Shown: positions 19,021 to 27,084, counted from the stretch's first letter. The stretch: 64,000 bases of DNA from Acholeplasma laidlawii (GCF_015709225.1 NZ_JADNRS010000049.1:1-64000), one strand, 5' to 3'. Notes: generated from the letters alone by a model not told the origin. Program-made: numbers and translations.

Positions 19021-19051
19021 TTGACTACCTATATACCCCTATAGGTATAAA
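19021..19051 (+). promoter_or_regulatory. possible distal promoter of the redox operon
   Basis: TTGACT (19021-19026) and TATAAA (19046-19051), spacing 19. The first CsoR-like operator fills the spacer and overlaps the -10, so bound repressor would block it. Confidence 0.4.
19032..19049 (+). promoter_or_regulatory. CsoR/CstR-like operator 1
   Basis: TATACCCCTATAGGTATA: inverted arms TATACC/GGTATA around a 6-base centre with a C-tract. It resembles the GC-tract pseudopalindromes bound by CsoR/CstR-type copper or persulfide sensors. No csoR gene is in the window. Confidence 0.5.
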
Positions 19052-19060
19052 TAGTGAATT

Positions 19061-19118
19061 TATGCTTTAAAAAGTGTAAATATGGGTAAAATCCTAATAT
19101 TTAATGATTTAAAGCATA
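19061..19118 (+). repeat. 11-bp inverted repeat between the two operators
   Basis: TATGCTTTAAA (19061-19071) is perfectly complementary to TTTAAAGCATA (19108-19118), loop 36. It could fold in a leader transcribed from the distal promoter. Confidence 0.5.
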
Positions 19119-19130
19119 TCAATTTATCAA

Positions 19131-19148
19131 TATACCCCTTATGGTATA
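19131..19148 (+). promoter_or_regulatory. CsoR/CstR-like operator 2 overlapping the proximal -10
   Basis: TATACCCCTTATGGTATA: same arms and spacing as operator 1 (16 of 18 bases identical), with centres 99 bases apart. A TATAAT at 19145-19150 overlaps its right arm. Confidence 0.55.
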
Positions 19149-19174
19149 ATTGAAGGTATAAATAAGGAGTAAAA

Positions 19175-19651
19175 ATGATGATTAAACGAGCATTTGATCT
19201 ATTGAAAACTAAAAAATATATAATTCAAGGTATCATATTTCTATTGTTATTCTTGTTTATATATTTTATTGTAGATTACTTAAATATGTCCTACGAAACT
19301 ATGGCAAACCAATTTGGTATGTATCTTGTAGTGATTAACATCTTCATGAATGTTATCATGGCAATCCTATCAACGCTTTTAATGAACTTATCAACAGCAA
19401 TGGTAGAGATTAAGGGTAGAGAATCTAAAGCGTCAAATTTAGGGTTTGTATCTGTATTATTTGGTATACTAACCTATGGTTGTACAAGTTGTGTGATTGC
19501 ATTCTTTGCAGCAATCGGGATTAGTTTTAGTGTCATTGCATTACCACTTGCAGGATTCCCATATAAAATCATATCACTAGTACTTATAGTACTTGGCTTA
19601 GGTATTGTCATTAGACAAATACACTCAGGCGTTTGTAAAATTAAACTTTAG
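19175..19651 (+). CDS. cysteine-containing membrane protein of the redox operon
   Basis: A 158-residue protein with about four membrane helices (roughly residues 16-36, 46-70, 90-118 and 122-146). A membrane-embedded CTSC motif (C103, C106) and a C-terminal cysteine (SGVCKIKL) stand out. I do not recognise the family. The CxxC in a membrane next to a reductase and a redoxin suggests thiol transfer across the membrane, or metal or sulfur-species handling; this is inference. AAGGAG (19164-19169) supports ATG 19175 or the adjacent ATG 19178. First gene of a three-gene operon behind two operator-like repeats. Confidence 0.7.
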   Translation: MMIKRAFDLLKTKKYIIQGIIFLLLFLFIYFIVDYLNMSYETMANQFGMYLVVINIFMNVIMAILSTLLMNLSTAMVEIKGRESKASNLGFVSVLFGILTYGCTSCVIAFFAAIGISFSVIALPLAGFPYKIISLVLIVLGLGIVIRQIHSGVCKIKL

Positions 19652-19672
19652 AGAAGATTAAGGAGAATTTAG

Positions 19673-20641
19673 ATGTTTAACTTTAATTTAGATACACAAC
19701 TTCATAACACATTCAACACAAACTTAATATATGACTTTATCGTTATTGGTGGTGGTCCATCTGGATTAAATGCAAGCATTTATGCACATCGTCTTGGTAT
19801 GGTAACAGGTATCATTACTTATGATATTGGTGGTCAATTACTAAATACCAATGATGTAGATAACTACTTAGGATTACCAAATGACACCGGTAGTGGATTA
19901 ACAGAAAAGTTTATCTCACATGTTAAACAGTTTAAAATCCCAGTTTTAGATAAAGTCTATGTTGATAAAGTAACAAAAGATAATGATATATTTCAAATAT
20001 ATTTAAACAACGGTGAGATGGTTCAATCAAAAACAGTCTTACTCTCAACAGGAAGCACACCTAAAAAGTTAGGCATTCCAGGTGAGGATATATTTGATGC
20101 TAAAGGTATATCTTATTGTGCAATATGTGATGCACCATTTTATAAAAACAAACACGTTGTTGTTGCAGGTGGAGGAAACTCCGCAATAGAATCCGCACTG
20201 GATTTAGCTAAATGGGCGAAAAAAGTTACAGTCATTCAAAGATCTAGATTTAGAGCAGATAAAATACTACTTGAAAACATGTATAAAAACGATAAGATCG
20301 ATTACATGCTAGAAACTCAAATACTAGAAGTACATGGTACGAAACAAGTAGATGGTTTAACGATATTAGATAAGAAGACAAATAAAACTTCAATCTTTAA
20401 AGCAGATGGCTTATTTGTTGCAATTGGTATGAAACCAAACACGAAGTTTATTAAAGACTTCGTGAAACTTAATGACTATCATGAAGTCATCGTAAATAGT
20501 AAACAAGAAACTAATATACCTGGGCTTTATGGAGCAGGTGATATGGTAGATCAACCTCATAAACAAATAATCATAGCTGCAGCAGAAGGTGCAAAAGCAG
20601 CGATACATGCAAACCAATATTTAAAATTCAAAGGAGAATAA
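19673..20641 (+). CDS. thioredoxin-reductase-like flavoprotein
   Basis: A 322-residue FAD/NAD(P)H disulfide reductase of the low-molecular-weight TrxR type. FAD-binding IGGGPSGLNASIYAHRLG lies near residues 25-42. The redox-active pair is C149/C152 (SYCAICDAP), followed by the second Rossmann motif VVAGGGNSAIESALDLA. QRSRFRAD sits at the position of the HRRDxFRA NADPH motif, and the terminal GLYGAGDMVD binds FAD. It probably reduces the two-domain redoxin encoded 4 bases downstream. It could be the housekeeping thioredoxin reductase, but the operator-controlled operon suggests a dedicated role. Confidence 0.88.
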   Translation: MFNFNLDTQLHNTFNTNLIYDFIVIGGGPSGLNASIYAHRLGMVTGIITYDIGGQLLNTNDVDNYLGLPNDTGSGLTEKFISHVKQFKIPVLDKVYVDKVTKDNDIFQIYLNNGEMVQSKTVLLSTGSTPKKLGIPGEDIFDAKGISYCAICDAPFYKNKHVVVAGGGNSAIESALDLAKWAKKVTVIQRSRFRADKILLENMYKNDKIDYMLETQILEVHGTKQVDGLTILDKKTNKTSIFKADGLFVAIGMKPNTKFIKDFVKLNDYHEVIVNSKQETNIPGLYGAGDMVDQPHKQIIIAAAEGAKAAIHANQYLKFKGE

Positions 20642-20645
20642 CAAA

Positions 20646-21290
20646 ATGAAAAGTTTATTAACACCAGATGTAGCTGGACAAATTAAAGAAGTATTAAAAA
20701 TGATGGAAAATCCAATCAAAGTCATTTTATTTACATCACATGATTGTGAATCATGTGAACCAACTTTACAATTACTAGAAGAAGTAAGTGCTTTAAATGA
20801 TAAGATTACTTTTGTTGAAAGAACACTAGAAGACGATAAAGTAGAAGCTGAAAAGTATAATATAACCTTAGCACCTACATTTGTTATACTAGATCAAAAC
20901 AATAACTTTAGAAACTTTAGATTCAATGGTATACCTGCAGGTCATGAAATCAATTCACTTATTTCAGCATTAATTGATAGTGCTTCAACTAAGCCATTCT
21001 TTGATGAAAAGACACTTGCAAGATTAAGCAAAATTGACAAAGATGTGAACATTAAAGTGTTTGTAACATTAAGTTGTCCACATTGTCCTGGTGCAGTATC
21101 AAGTGCATTTAGACTAGCAATGACAAATCCTAATATTACAGCAGATGCTTATGAAGCTCAAACTTTTAGTGATTTATCCATGAAATATAATGTAAGCAGT
21201 GTACCAAAGATTATTATTAACGATAAGTATGAATTCTTAGGTAATCAACCAATTGAAGCATTCTTAAACGAAATAGAAAAAATTAAATAA
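20646..21290 (+). CDS. two-domain redoxin (AhpF-N-terminal/PDO type)
   Basis: A 214-residue protein made of two thioredoxin folds. Domain 1 carries HDCESCEP (C34, C37) and domain 2 carries LSCPHCPG (C144, C147), with a cis-Pro loop in SSVPKIIIND. The arrangement matches the N-terminal half of AhpF and archaeal protein disulfide oxidoreductases. As the partner of the upstream TrxR-like protein, it amounts to a split AhpF. No peroxiredoxin (AhpC) gene is adjacent, so the final acceptor is unknown. The gene starts 4 bases after the reductase. Confidence 0.85.
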   Translation: MKSLLTPDVAGQIKEVLKMMENPIKVILFTSHDCESCEPTLQLLEEVSALNDKITFVERTLEDDKVEAEKYNITLAPTFVILDQNNNFRNFRFNGIPAGHEINSLISALIDSASTKPFFDEKTLARLSKIDKDVNIKVFVTLSCPHCPGAVSSAFRLAMTNPNITADAYEAQTFSDLSMKYNVSSVPKIIINDKYEFLGNQPIEAFLNEIEKIK

Positions 21291-21337
21291 TATAGTTATA
21301 ATGTTTGTTAAAATATGACAAAAATATCTTAATAAAC

Positions 21338-21488
21338 TTGACAATACCGTTATATTTAGTTTGTAAAATAGTAATGCATTCGATTTAAAGTATGCCCTAG
21401 GTGGAAGATTGATTAAATTTAGAATTAAAATTAAGACAGTATTTATACTGGATGGTTATTTTTCAATTGAATAACCATCTTTTATTTT
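21338..21488 (+). ncRNA. candidate small RNA (promoter to terminator)
   Basis: TTGACA (21338-21343) with a weak -10 (TGTAAA, 21362-21367, 18-base spacing) precedes about 115 transcribed bases with no ribosome-binding site or ORF (the only ATG, 21391, reads three codons to TAG). A self-complementary CAGTAT/ATACTG element sits near 21437. Transcription would stop at the hairpin at 21451-21488. It matches no RNA family I know. It might equally be just the 3' end of the redox operon. Confidence 0.3.
21451..21488 (+). terminator. terminator downstream of the redox operon
   Basis: GATGGTTATT (21451-21460) pairs with AATAACCATC (21470-21479), followed by TTTTATTTT. Confidence 0.88.
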
Positions 21489-21536
21489 AAATAATCACCG
21501 ACTTTACAATAGAAATTCTTTGTTTATTAATTATGA

Positions 21537-21542
21537 TATAAT
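21537..21542 (+). promoter_or_regulatory. extended -10 promoter of the repeat lipoprotein gene
   Basis: TGATATAAT (TGn plus TATAAT); no good -35. The start codon follows 35 bases later. Confidence 0.4.
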
Positions 21543-21577
21543 ATGGATATAGTGAACTAATTTTTAAGGGGATATGT

Positions 21578-23869
21578 ATGAAGAAAGTAATATGGATATT
21601 TTTCGCAGTATTTTATTTGACTTCATGTTCGAATTTAGCACCTAAAGTCAGATTTGAGGTTGATGGGGGAATGCCAATTAATCCAATCTTGTTTGAAGAT
21701 GTTGATAAGTTACCTATACCTATAAAAGAGGGTTTCAGTTTTGATGGATGGTATCTAGACAGTGATTACCATGAAGAGTTGATCAATTCCACCCAAATAT
21801 CAAGAAATACCACACTCTATGCTAAGTGGGCAATAAATCAATACACTATTTCATTTGAAGTAAACGGTGGCACTGAATTAGAGAGTAATGTCTATGATTT
21901 TGAAGCTATAATTAATTTACCAATATTAGACAAAGAGGGTCATGTGTTTCAAGGTTGGTATTTAGATAGTAACTTTACAAATAGATTTGATTTAGTAAGG
22001 ATGCCTTCAAAAAACATAACTTTATTCGCAAAATGGTTGTTGGCAGAGTATGAACTTAATTTTTATCACGAAAATCAATTATTATCAAGCATTACATTAG
22101 CGTATAATCAAGAGATTACAAAAAACATGATACCGGCTATACCAATTATCGAAGGAAAATCATTTGATCGATGGACACTTGAAATACCAAATAGTATGCC
22201 AGCAAATGATGTCAACGTGTCAACTATGTACAAGATAACTGAACATTTGATTACATTTATAGATTATGATGGCACGATTTTATTAGAAGCAATTGTGAAG
22301 CATAACTCTGATGCACCTTTACCACCAACACCAAATAATCATGAAGGAAAATTATTTTTGGAATGGAAGGGACAGACTAAAAACATCACTAGTGATGGTA
22401 TTGTTGTAGCTGTTTATAATGATCTACTAACTGTATCCTTTGAAACAAATGGAGGATTTAATATTGAAGACGTTCAGATAGTGAAAGGTAGTTTGCTAAC
22501 AAATTTACCTATAGCTATAAAAGAGGGTTTCAGTTTTGATGGATGGTATATAGATTCAGATTTGGTAATCGTATTTAATGAGAAAGAGATTTTGACTGAA
22601 GATATTCACTTATACGCCAAATTTAAGCGTGATGAAATTACAGAAATTGTAATTATGCATGGTGCGCCATATGAGGTTGACCCATTCGATGCGGCTTACT
22701 CTGGTAGAGATCAACAAGAAAGACAAAATAAACAAAGAGAAGTTGAATCAAGACTAAATGTTAAAGTGGTTTATAAAGGATTCCCTGCAGCGGCAGCTTG
22801 GGGACCAGACCGTGTTAATGAGATTATTAAAGCGTCAGTAGCGGGAGCTCCATTAGCAGATATCTTATGGACAAATTCTGACTGGACTGCTCAATTAGCT
22901 AACGCAAATGCAATTGTTCCGGTTGACAAATATTTGTCATCAACCGGTACAAACATTACAACAGAGGCTAAACAACTAGGAACATTTAAGGGTCAATTCT
23001 ATGCATTCTCAGCAAACAAACCTACTGTGGATGTTGGTCTATACTTCAATATCGAATTAGTTAATGACTTAGGTATTGAAAATCCAGCTGTATTATACAA
23101 TAATGGTGAATGGACTTGGTCTAAATTTGAACAATGGGCAGATGCTGCTAAAGCTGCGCTTCCAAGTTTGGGTGATGACTATAAAGTTCTAGGTGGTGTA
23201 CGTGCTGTATATGCTGAAAATATGATTCCATTAAATGGTGGTTCATTAATAAACGTATTATCTGGACGTGTTGCATTCCATCAAGCACCAGCGTTAGAAA
23301 CATATAGTTTCTTACACGGTCTATATAATAAAGGGCTATTTGAAGGTTCAGGTACTTATGATTCTGGATCTCCATTATGGCATTCAGGTAAAGTTGTTAT
23401 ACATCCAGGTAGTTTCTGGTTCTTAAATGCAGCAAACAGATGGAATTACTTATCATTTGACTTAGGATTTGTTCCTTATCCATCAAGTGATACATACACT
23501 GGTGATTATGTTTCTCCAATTAGTGGATTGCAGGTTTATAACCTATCCGGTGGACTTAGTCCTGCTAAGGAAGCATTAGCATTCCAAGTATGGAATGAAC
23601 TTCAAATGTGGAAGACAGATACTGAACTATCAGATGAATTCTACGCAACATTGGTACAAAGATTCAATGATGAAGCTTCGATTAATGCTTACCTAAGCAT
23701 ATTTGATAAAACAAGATTAGATTTAACAGGTGCATTAGGTATCTCAAAATTCGCAGCAAATGGCTGGTACGGCGCAGCAAACCTTGCAATCGCTAATGGC
23801 GATGCTAGAGGTGAGATGGACAAGATCAGACCTGCTTACGAAGACGCACTTGCTACATATTTAAATTGA
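21578..23869 (+). CDS. lipoprotein fusing InlB/Flg_new-type repeats to a sugar-type solute-binding protein
   Basis: A 763-residue lipoprotein; lipobox YLTSC gives Cys17. Residues about 25-350 hold Listeria-Bacteroides (Flg_new/InlB B) repeats recognisable by GGxxI...GFSFDGWYLDS...LYAKW, three clear copies and one or two degenerate. Residues about 355-763 resemble a family 1 extracellular solute-binding protein (VESRLNVKVVYKGF, ADILWTNSDW, WTWSKFEQWADAAKA, GALGISKF). No permease or ATPase gene is adjacent, so it may be an adhesin or an orphan binding protein served by a remote transporter. The repeat part is more AT-rich than the binding domain, suggesting a domain fusion. Bases 21710-21759 and 22505-22554 are nearly identical. 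Confidence 0.8.
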   Translation: MKKVIWIFFAVFYLTSCSNLAPKVRFEVDGGMPINPILFEDVDKLPIPIKEGFSFDGWYLDSDYHEELINSTQISRNTTLYAKWAINQYTISFEVNGGTELESNVYDFEAIINLPILDKEGHVFQGWYLDSNFTNRFDLVRMPSKNITLFAKWLLAEYELNFYHENQLLSSITLAYNQEITKNMIPAIPIIEGKSFDRWTLEIPNSMPANDVNVSTMYKITEHLITFIDYDGTILLEAIVKHNSDAPLPPTPNNHEGKLFLEWKGQTKNITSDGIVVAVYNDLLTVSFETNGGFNIEDVQIVKGSLLTNLPIAIKEGFSFDGWYIDSDLVIVFNEKEILTEDIHLYAKFKRDEITEIVIMHGAPYEVDPFDAAYSGRDQQERQNKQREVESRLNVKVVYKGFPAAAAWGPDRVNEIIKASVAGAPLADILWTNSDWTAQLANANAIVPVDKYLSSTGTNITTEAKQLGTFKGQFYAFSANKPTVDVGLYFNIELVNDLGIENPAVLYNNGEWTWSKFEQWADAAKAALPSLGDDYKVLGGVRAVYAENMIPLNGGSLINVLSGRVAFHQAPALETYSFLHGLYNKGLFEGSGTYDSGSPLWHSGKVVIHPGSFWFLNAANRWNYLSFDLGFVPYPSSDTYTGDYVSPISGLQVYNLSGGLSPAKEALAFQVWNELQMWKTDTELSDEFYATLVQRFNDEASINAYLSIFDKTRLDLTGALGISKFAANGWYGAANLAIANGDARGEMDKIRPAYEDALATYLN
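21710..21759 (+). repeat. 50-bp near-exact direct repeat, copy 1
   Basis: Identical at 48 of 50 bases to 22505-22554; an uninterrupted 34-base identity runs 21721-21754. It encodes the KEGFSFDGWY core of two InlB-type repeats. Recombination between the copies would delete 795 bases (265 codons) in frame. Confidence 0.9.
22505..22554 (+). repeat. 50-bp near-exact direct repeat, copy 2
   Basis: Second copy; 34-base exact core at 22516-22549. The two copies lie 795 bases apart, a multiple of three. Confidence 0.9.
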
Positions 23870-23880
23870 TGAGGTAGTAA

Positions 23881-23925
23881 AAACTATAACTAGTCCATAA
23901 ATGATTTGCTAGTTATAGTTTTTTT
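23881..23925 (+). terminator. terminator of the repeat lipoprotein gene
   Basis: AAACTATAACTAG (23881-23893) pairs perfectly with CTAGTTATAGTTT (23909-23921), then a T-run. Confidence 0.9.
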
Positions 23926-24004
23926 GTTTATGTAGCGTTATTAAGATAACATGATAAAATAAATATAGGAATCAATCAATACATAACTTCATAAGGAGAT
24001 ACAC

Positions 24005-24982
24005 ATGCATATTACCAAGTTGGAAGATAAACACTTAAGTGAAGCACTCAATCTATTTAACAAAACTACAAATAGAAGTGACTTTTTATATGAAAAATTA
24101 AACATCGATCAGTTTAGAATGAAGTTCCTTGGCTCCACTTCAATCTATGATATTCATTCCTTTGTTGCAGTAGAAAATGATCATGTTATCGGATATATTA
24201 GTGGTACCTATGATAAAGACACTAAAAAAGCTTATATTTCAATGATCATCGTTGATGAAAAACACATGAGAAAAGGTATAGGTTCTATGTTATTAAAAAC
24301 ACTAGAAGAATCCTTAATCAAACAAGATCTTATGATGAAGAAAATTGAAATAGTTTTCTTTAATCCGGTAGGGTTTAGTTGGATTGTCCCTAACACAGAT
24401 GCAATACATCCAAATGCTCCAGGTATTGATCAAAACTCGATTGCTTACCTGTTCTTTAAATCTAAGAGCTATATAGATTTTGCTGTCCAAAATGCATACT
24501 ATATGGATATTAGAAACTATGAATTTAGCAGTCAAACAAGTGAAGTCATTTCAAGTGTAGAAGAAAAGCGTGTTAAGTTTGCATACTATGATGTTAAAAA
24601 AGATCATGGATTAGCTGAATTATTAGACGATTTAGGAAGCCCAGTGTGGAAAAAAACGGTTACCCTACATGTTGAAAAGATGAAAGAAAATAATACTTTG
24701 TTAGTGCCAACCTTTAATCATAAAGTGATTGGATTTACAGGACCATTAATTGTTGAGCCTAATAAAAGAGGGTATTTTGCAGGTATAGGAACACACTCTG
24801 AATTTAGGGGATTTGGCCTGGGTAAAGCCTTATTCGCAAAACTGGTCAAGGGCTTAAAGAATTTAGGCGCATCTTATATGACGTTATTTACAGGTGAGAA
24901 CAATCCTGCTAGACGTATGTATGAAAAAGAAGGTTTTAAGATTGTTAGAACATTTATAGATATGAGAAAGGTGGATTTTTAG
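24005..24982 (+). CDS. double GNAT-domain acetyltransferase
   Basis: A 325-residue cytoplasmic protein with two GNAT folds. The N-terminal domain has an acetyl-CoA loop EKHMRKGIGSMLLKTLEE near residues 85-102. The C-terminal domain has SEFRGFGLGKALFAKLVKG near residues 262-280, then GENNPARRMYEKEGF. Both loops keep the R/QxxGxG/A pattern, so both may bind CoA. AAGGAG precedes the ATG. It is directly followed (stop TAG, then ATG) by a PIG-L deacetylase. An N-acetyltransferase plus N-deacetylase pair suggests amino-sugar or small-thiol chemistry; substrates are not deducible. Confidence 0.85.
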   Translation: MHITKLEDKHLSEALNLFNKTTNRSDFLYEKLNIDQFRMKFLGSTSIYDIHSFVAVENDHVIGYISGTYDKDTKKAYISMIIVDEKHMRKGIGSMLLKTLEESLIKQDLMMKKIEIVFFNPVGFSWIVPNTDAIHPNAPGIDQNSIAYLFFKSKSYIDFAVQNAYYMDIRNYEFSSQTSEVISSVEEKRVKFAYYDVKKDHGLAELLDDLGSPVWKKTVTLHVEKMKENNTLLVPTFNHKVIGFTGPLIVEPNKRGYFAGIGTHSEFRGFGLGKALFAKLVKGLKNLGASYMTLFTGENNPARRMYEKEGFKIVRTFIDMRKVDF

Positions 24983-25675
24983 ATGAAAACGATTATGGCA
25001 ATTGGTGGCCACATAGGGGATATGGAACTCACCTGTGGTGGCACACTTGCAACAATGAGTTTAGAAGGACATAAGATAGTTATTGTTGCACTTACTGGTG
25101 GAGAAAAAGGAAACCCACCACACTTAAGTGTTAAAGAATATAGAAAGCAAAAAGAAAGTGAAGCGGTTAGTTTTGCTGACATGCTTGGTGGTATAAGTGT
25201 TGTATTACCTTATAGTGATGGTGAACTACTTACCAATGATAAAGTAAAATTTGAAGTCGCAAAACTGATTAGAGAACACAAGCCAGATGTTTTGATTACA
25301 CACTGGAAAAATTCGATGCATAAAGATCATGAGGCTACGTATCATATTGTAAAAGATGCGCAATTTTATGCAGGCATTAAAGGGTTTGAAACGGACCTAC
25401 CACCACACTATGCAAGTGGACCATACTATGCAGAAAACTGGGAAGACCCAATTGACTTTAAACCTTATGTATATGTAAATGTATCTGAGGCTGGTTATAA
25501 GTTATGGCAAAAAGCAATCGATACTCACTGGTTTGCGATTCACTCTAAGTCATTCCAATATAAAAGATACTATGAAGCATTAATGATTGTAAGAGGTTGT
25601 GAAGCTAGAACACAATATGCAGAAGCATTCAACGTAGAAGAGTTGACTAAAAAGGTTATCAAACAGTCATTTTAA
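24983..25675 (+). CDS. PIG-L/LmbE-family deacetylase
   Basis: A 230-residue zinc-dependent N-deacetylase of the PIG-L family (GlcNAc-PI deacetylase, MshB and BshB relatives). The metal motif AIGGHIGDMEL (residues 6-16) replaces the usual AHPDDE, a known variant form, and the second metal motif is MHKDHEA near residue 112. ITHWKNSMHKDH supplies the remaining ligand. The gene is coupled to the preceding GNAT protein with no gap. BshB-like bacillithiol biosynthesis is possible, but no bshA or bshC is in the window. Confidence 0.82.
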   Translation: MKTIMAIGGHIGDMELTCGGTLATMSLEGHKIVIVALTGGEKGNPPHLSVKEYRKQKESEAVSFADMLGGISVVLPYSDGELLTNDKVKFEVAKLIREHKPDVLITHWKNSMHKDHEATYHIVKDAQFYAGIKGFETDLPPHYASGPYYAENWEDPIDFKPYVYVNVSEAGYKLWQKAIDTHWFAIHSKSFQYKRYYEALMIVRGCEARTQYAEAFNVEELTKKVIKQSF

Positions 25676-25689
25676 ATAAGAGTAAGAAA

Positions 25690-25721
25690 AAAGGACATTT
25701 AGTAAAATGTCCTTTATTTTT
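25690..25721. terminator. bidirectional terminator
   Basis: AAAGGACATTT (25690-25700) pairs with AAATGTCCTTT (25705-25715), with A and T tracts on both sides, between convergent genes. Confidence 0.9.
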
Positions 25722-25730
25722 GTAAACCTA

Positions 25731-26327
25731 TTATCTGTTGTAGAATTCAACGATTAATTGTTCATTAATATCGAATAAGAATTCGTTTCTCTCTGGTAGT
25801 CTTGAGAATGTTCCAACACCATTAGCATCTAATGCAACATAGTCAACATGTGCGAATTGAGCTTCTAAAGCTTCTTTAACGATTGTTAAGTTCTTGCTCT
25901 TTTCTTTCAATTGTACTGTTTGTCCTGGTGCTAATCTGTATGATGGAATATCAACTTTCTTTCCATCAACTAAGATATGACCATGGTTCACTAATTGTCT
26001 AGCTTGAGCACGAGTCTTTGTAAAACCTAAACGATACACAACGTTATCTAATCTAGATTCTAAAAGTTTTAAGAAGTTCTCACCTTGTTTACCTTGCATC
26101 TTTGCAGATTCAAGGAAAGTTTTCTTAAATTGTTTTTCACTTACTCCATAAACAAAACGTACTTTTTGTTTTTCTTGTAACTGAATGCCGTAGTTAGATA
26201 ATTTGGAACGTCTTTGACCGTGTTGTCCAGGTGCATAAGGTCTTTTCTTTAATTCTTTACCTGTTTCAGATATTGAATAACCTAAGCGTCTAGAAACTTT
26301 CCAAGTTGATCCTGTAAAACGTGACAT
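25731..26327 (-). CDS. rpsD: 30S ribosomal protein S4
   Basis: Primary 16S rRNA-binding protein that nucleates 30S assembly, 198 residues. The start [18 protein letters not shown] is preceded by a strong AAGGAGG, so in-frame ATGs further upstream are rejected. The S4 domain reads [15 protein letters not shown] then [21 protein letters not shown] (pattern RxDxxLxxxG and HGHxxVNG). In Firmicutes rpsD is autoregulated through its leader. The 164 bases upstream (26328-26491) are long enough for one, but I could not trace the known fold and found no convincing promoter. Confidence 0.96.
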   Translation of the reverse strand: MSRFTGSTWKVSRRLGYSISETGKELKKRPYAPGQHGQRRSKLSNYGIQLQEKQKVRFVYGVSEKQFKKTFLESAKMQGKQGENFLKLLESRLDNVVYRLGFTKTRAQARQLVNHGHILVDGKKVDIPSYRLAPGQTVQLKEKSKNLTIVKEALEAQFAHVDYVALDANGVGTFSRLPERNEFLFDINEQLIVEFYNR

Positions 26328-26491
26328 AGAATTTACCTCCTTTTTATTTTTGGGTAAACACACCATCATAAATCTATATAATCCGCAAATTCCTTTTCAC
26401 TTTCTAGCAGAAGAAAATTACTTAGTGCATCCATATAATGAAGGGATATTTATAAACCTATTTTTGGCCTGCTTTTGACCGCTTACTTATT

Positions 26492-26956
26492 TTATATTAA
26501 ACCCTTACTAAAGTCAATATAATTTTCAATTAATAGACCGAATTGTTGTAAAAAGTCGACGAGATCTTTATCAAATCTATTTTCAACCGGACTATCTAAA
26601 TCTAGTATCGCCCAAATAGCACCGTTATGTCTAATTGGGATGACAGTTTCCGACATAGAGATTGGATCACAAGTGATATGATTTTCAATTTCATGCACAT
26701 TTTTAACAACAATAACTTCATTTTTAGAATAACTTGTACCTACTACCCCTTTACCAGGCATGATTAAATTACATGCAACTTTACCTTGGAAAGGTCCAAG
26801 CGTTAAAATACCATTTTTATACATATAAAAGCCAACCCAATTTAAATCAGGGATAGCATCATTTAAGAATGCGGATGCATTACTTAAAATTGAAAGATTT
26901 GTTGGTTCGGTTGAAAGTAAGCCTTCAGCACTTTCTAACAATACTTTATAATCCAT
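26492..26956 (-). CDS. free methionine-(R)-sulfoxide reductase, GAF type
   Basis: A 154-residue GAF-domain enzyme (fRMsr, YebR/MsrC-like) that reduces free methionine-R-sulfoxide. Hallmarks: LNWVGFYMYKNGILTLGPFQGKVAC, shown by its WVGFY, LGPFQG and AC elements, then GKGVVGT, then the catalytic HITCDP and LDLDSP. Of the three conserved cysteines, the first (GKVAC) and the catalytic one (ITC) are kept, while the middle one (normally GKGVCG) is valine. Two cysteines can suffice for the disulfide mechanism. It is divergent from thiI. Confidence 0.85.
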   Translation of the reverse strand: MDYKVLLESAEGLLSTEPTNLSILSNASAFLNDAIPDLNWVGFYMYKNGILTLGPFQGKVACNLIMPGKGVVGTSYSKNEVIVVKNVHEIENHITCDPISMSETVIPIRHNGAIWAILDLDSPVENRFDKDLVDFLQQFGLLIENYIDFSKGLI

Positions 26957-27084
26957 TTTTAAAACACCTCTTCTTGTCTATAATATGAAATATTATATCA
27001 GTTTTTATGTTAAGTGAAACAAATATCCAAATTATGACATAATATTTATCTACTTTAGATGATATAATAATACATGGTGATATT

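Noticed and set aside
26328-26491. S4-type autoregulatory leader before rpsD
   Set aside because: The space is suitable, but I could not trace the known pseudoknot or a convincing promoter.
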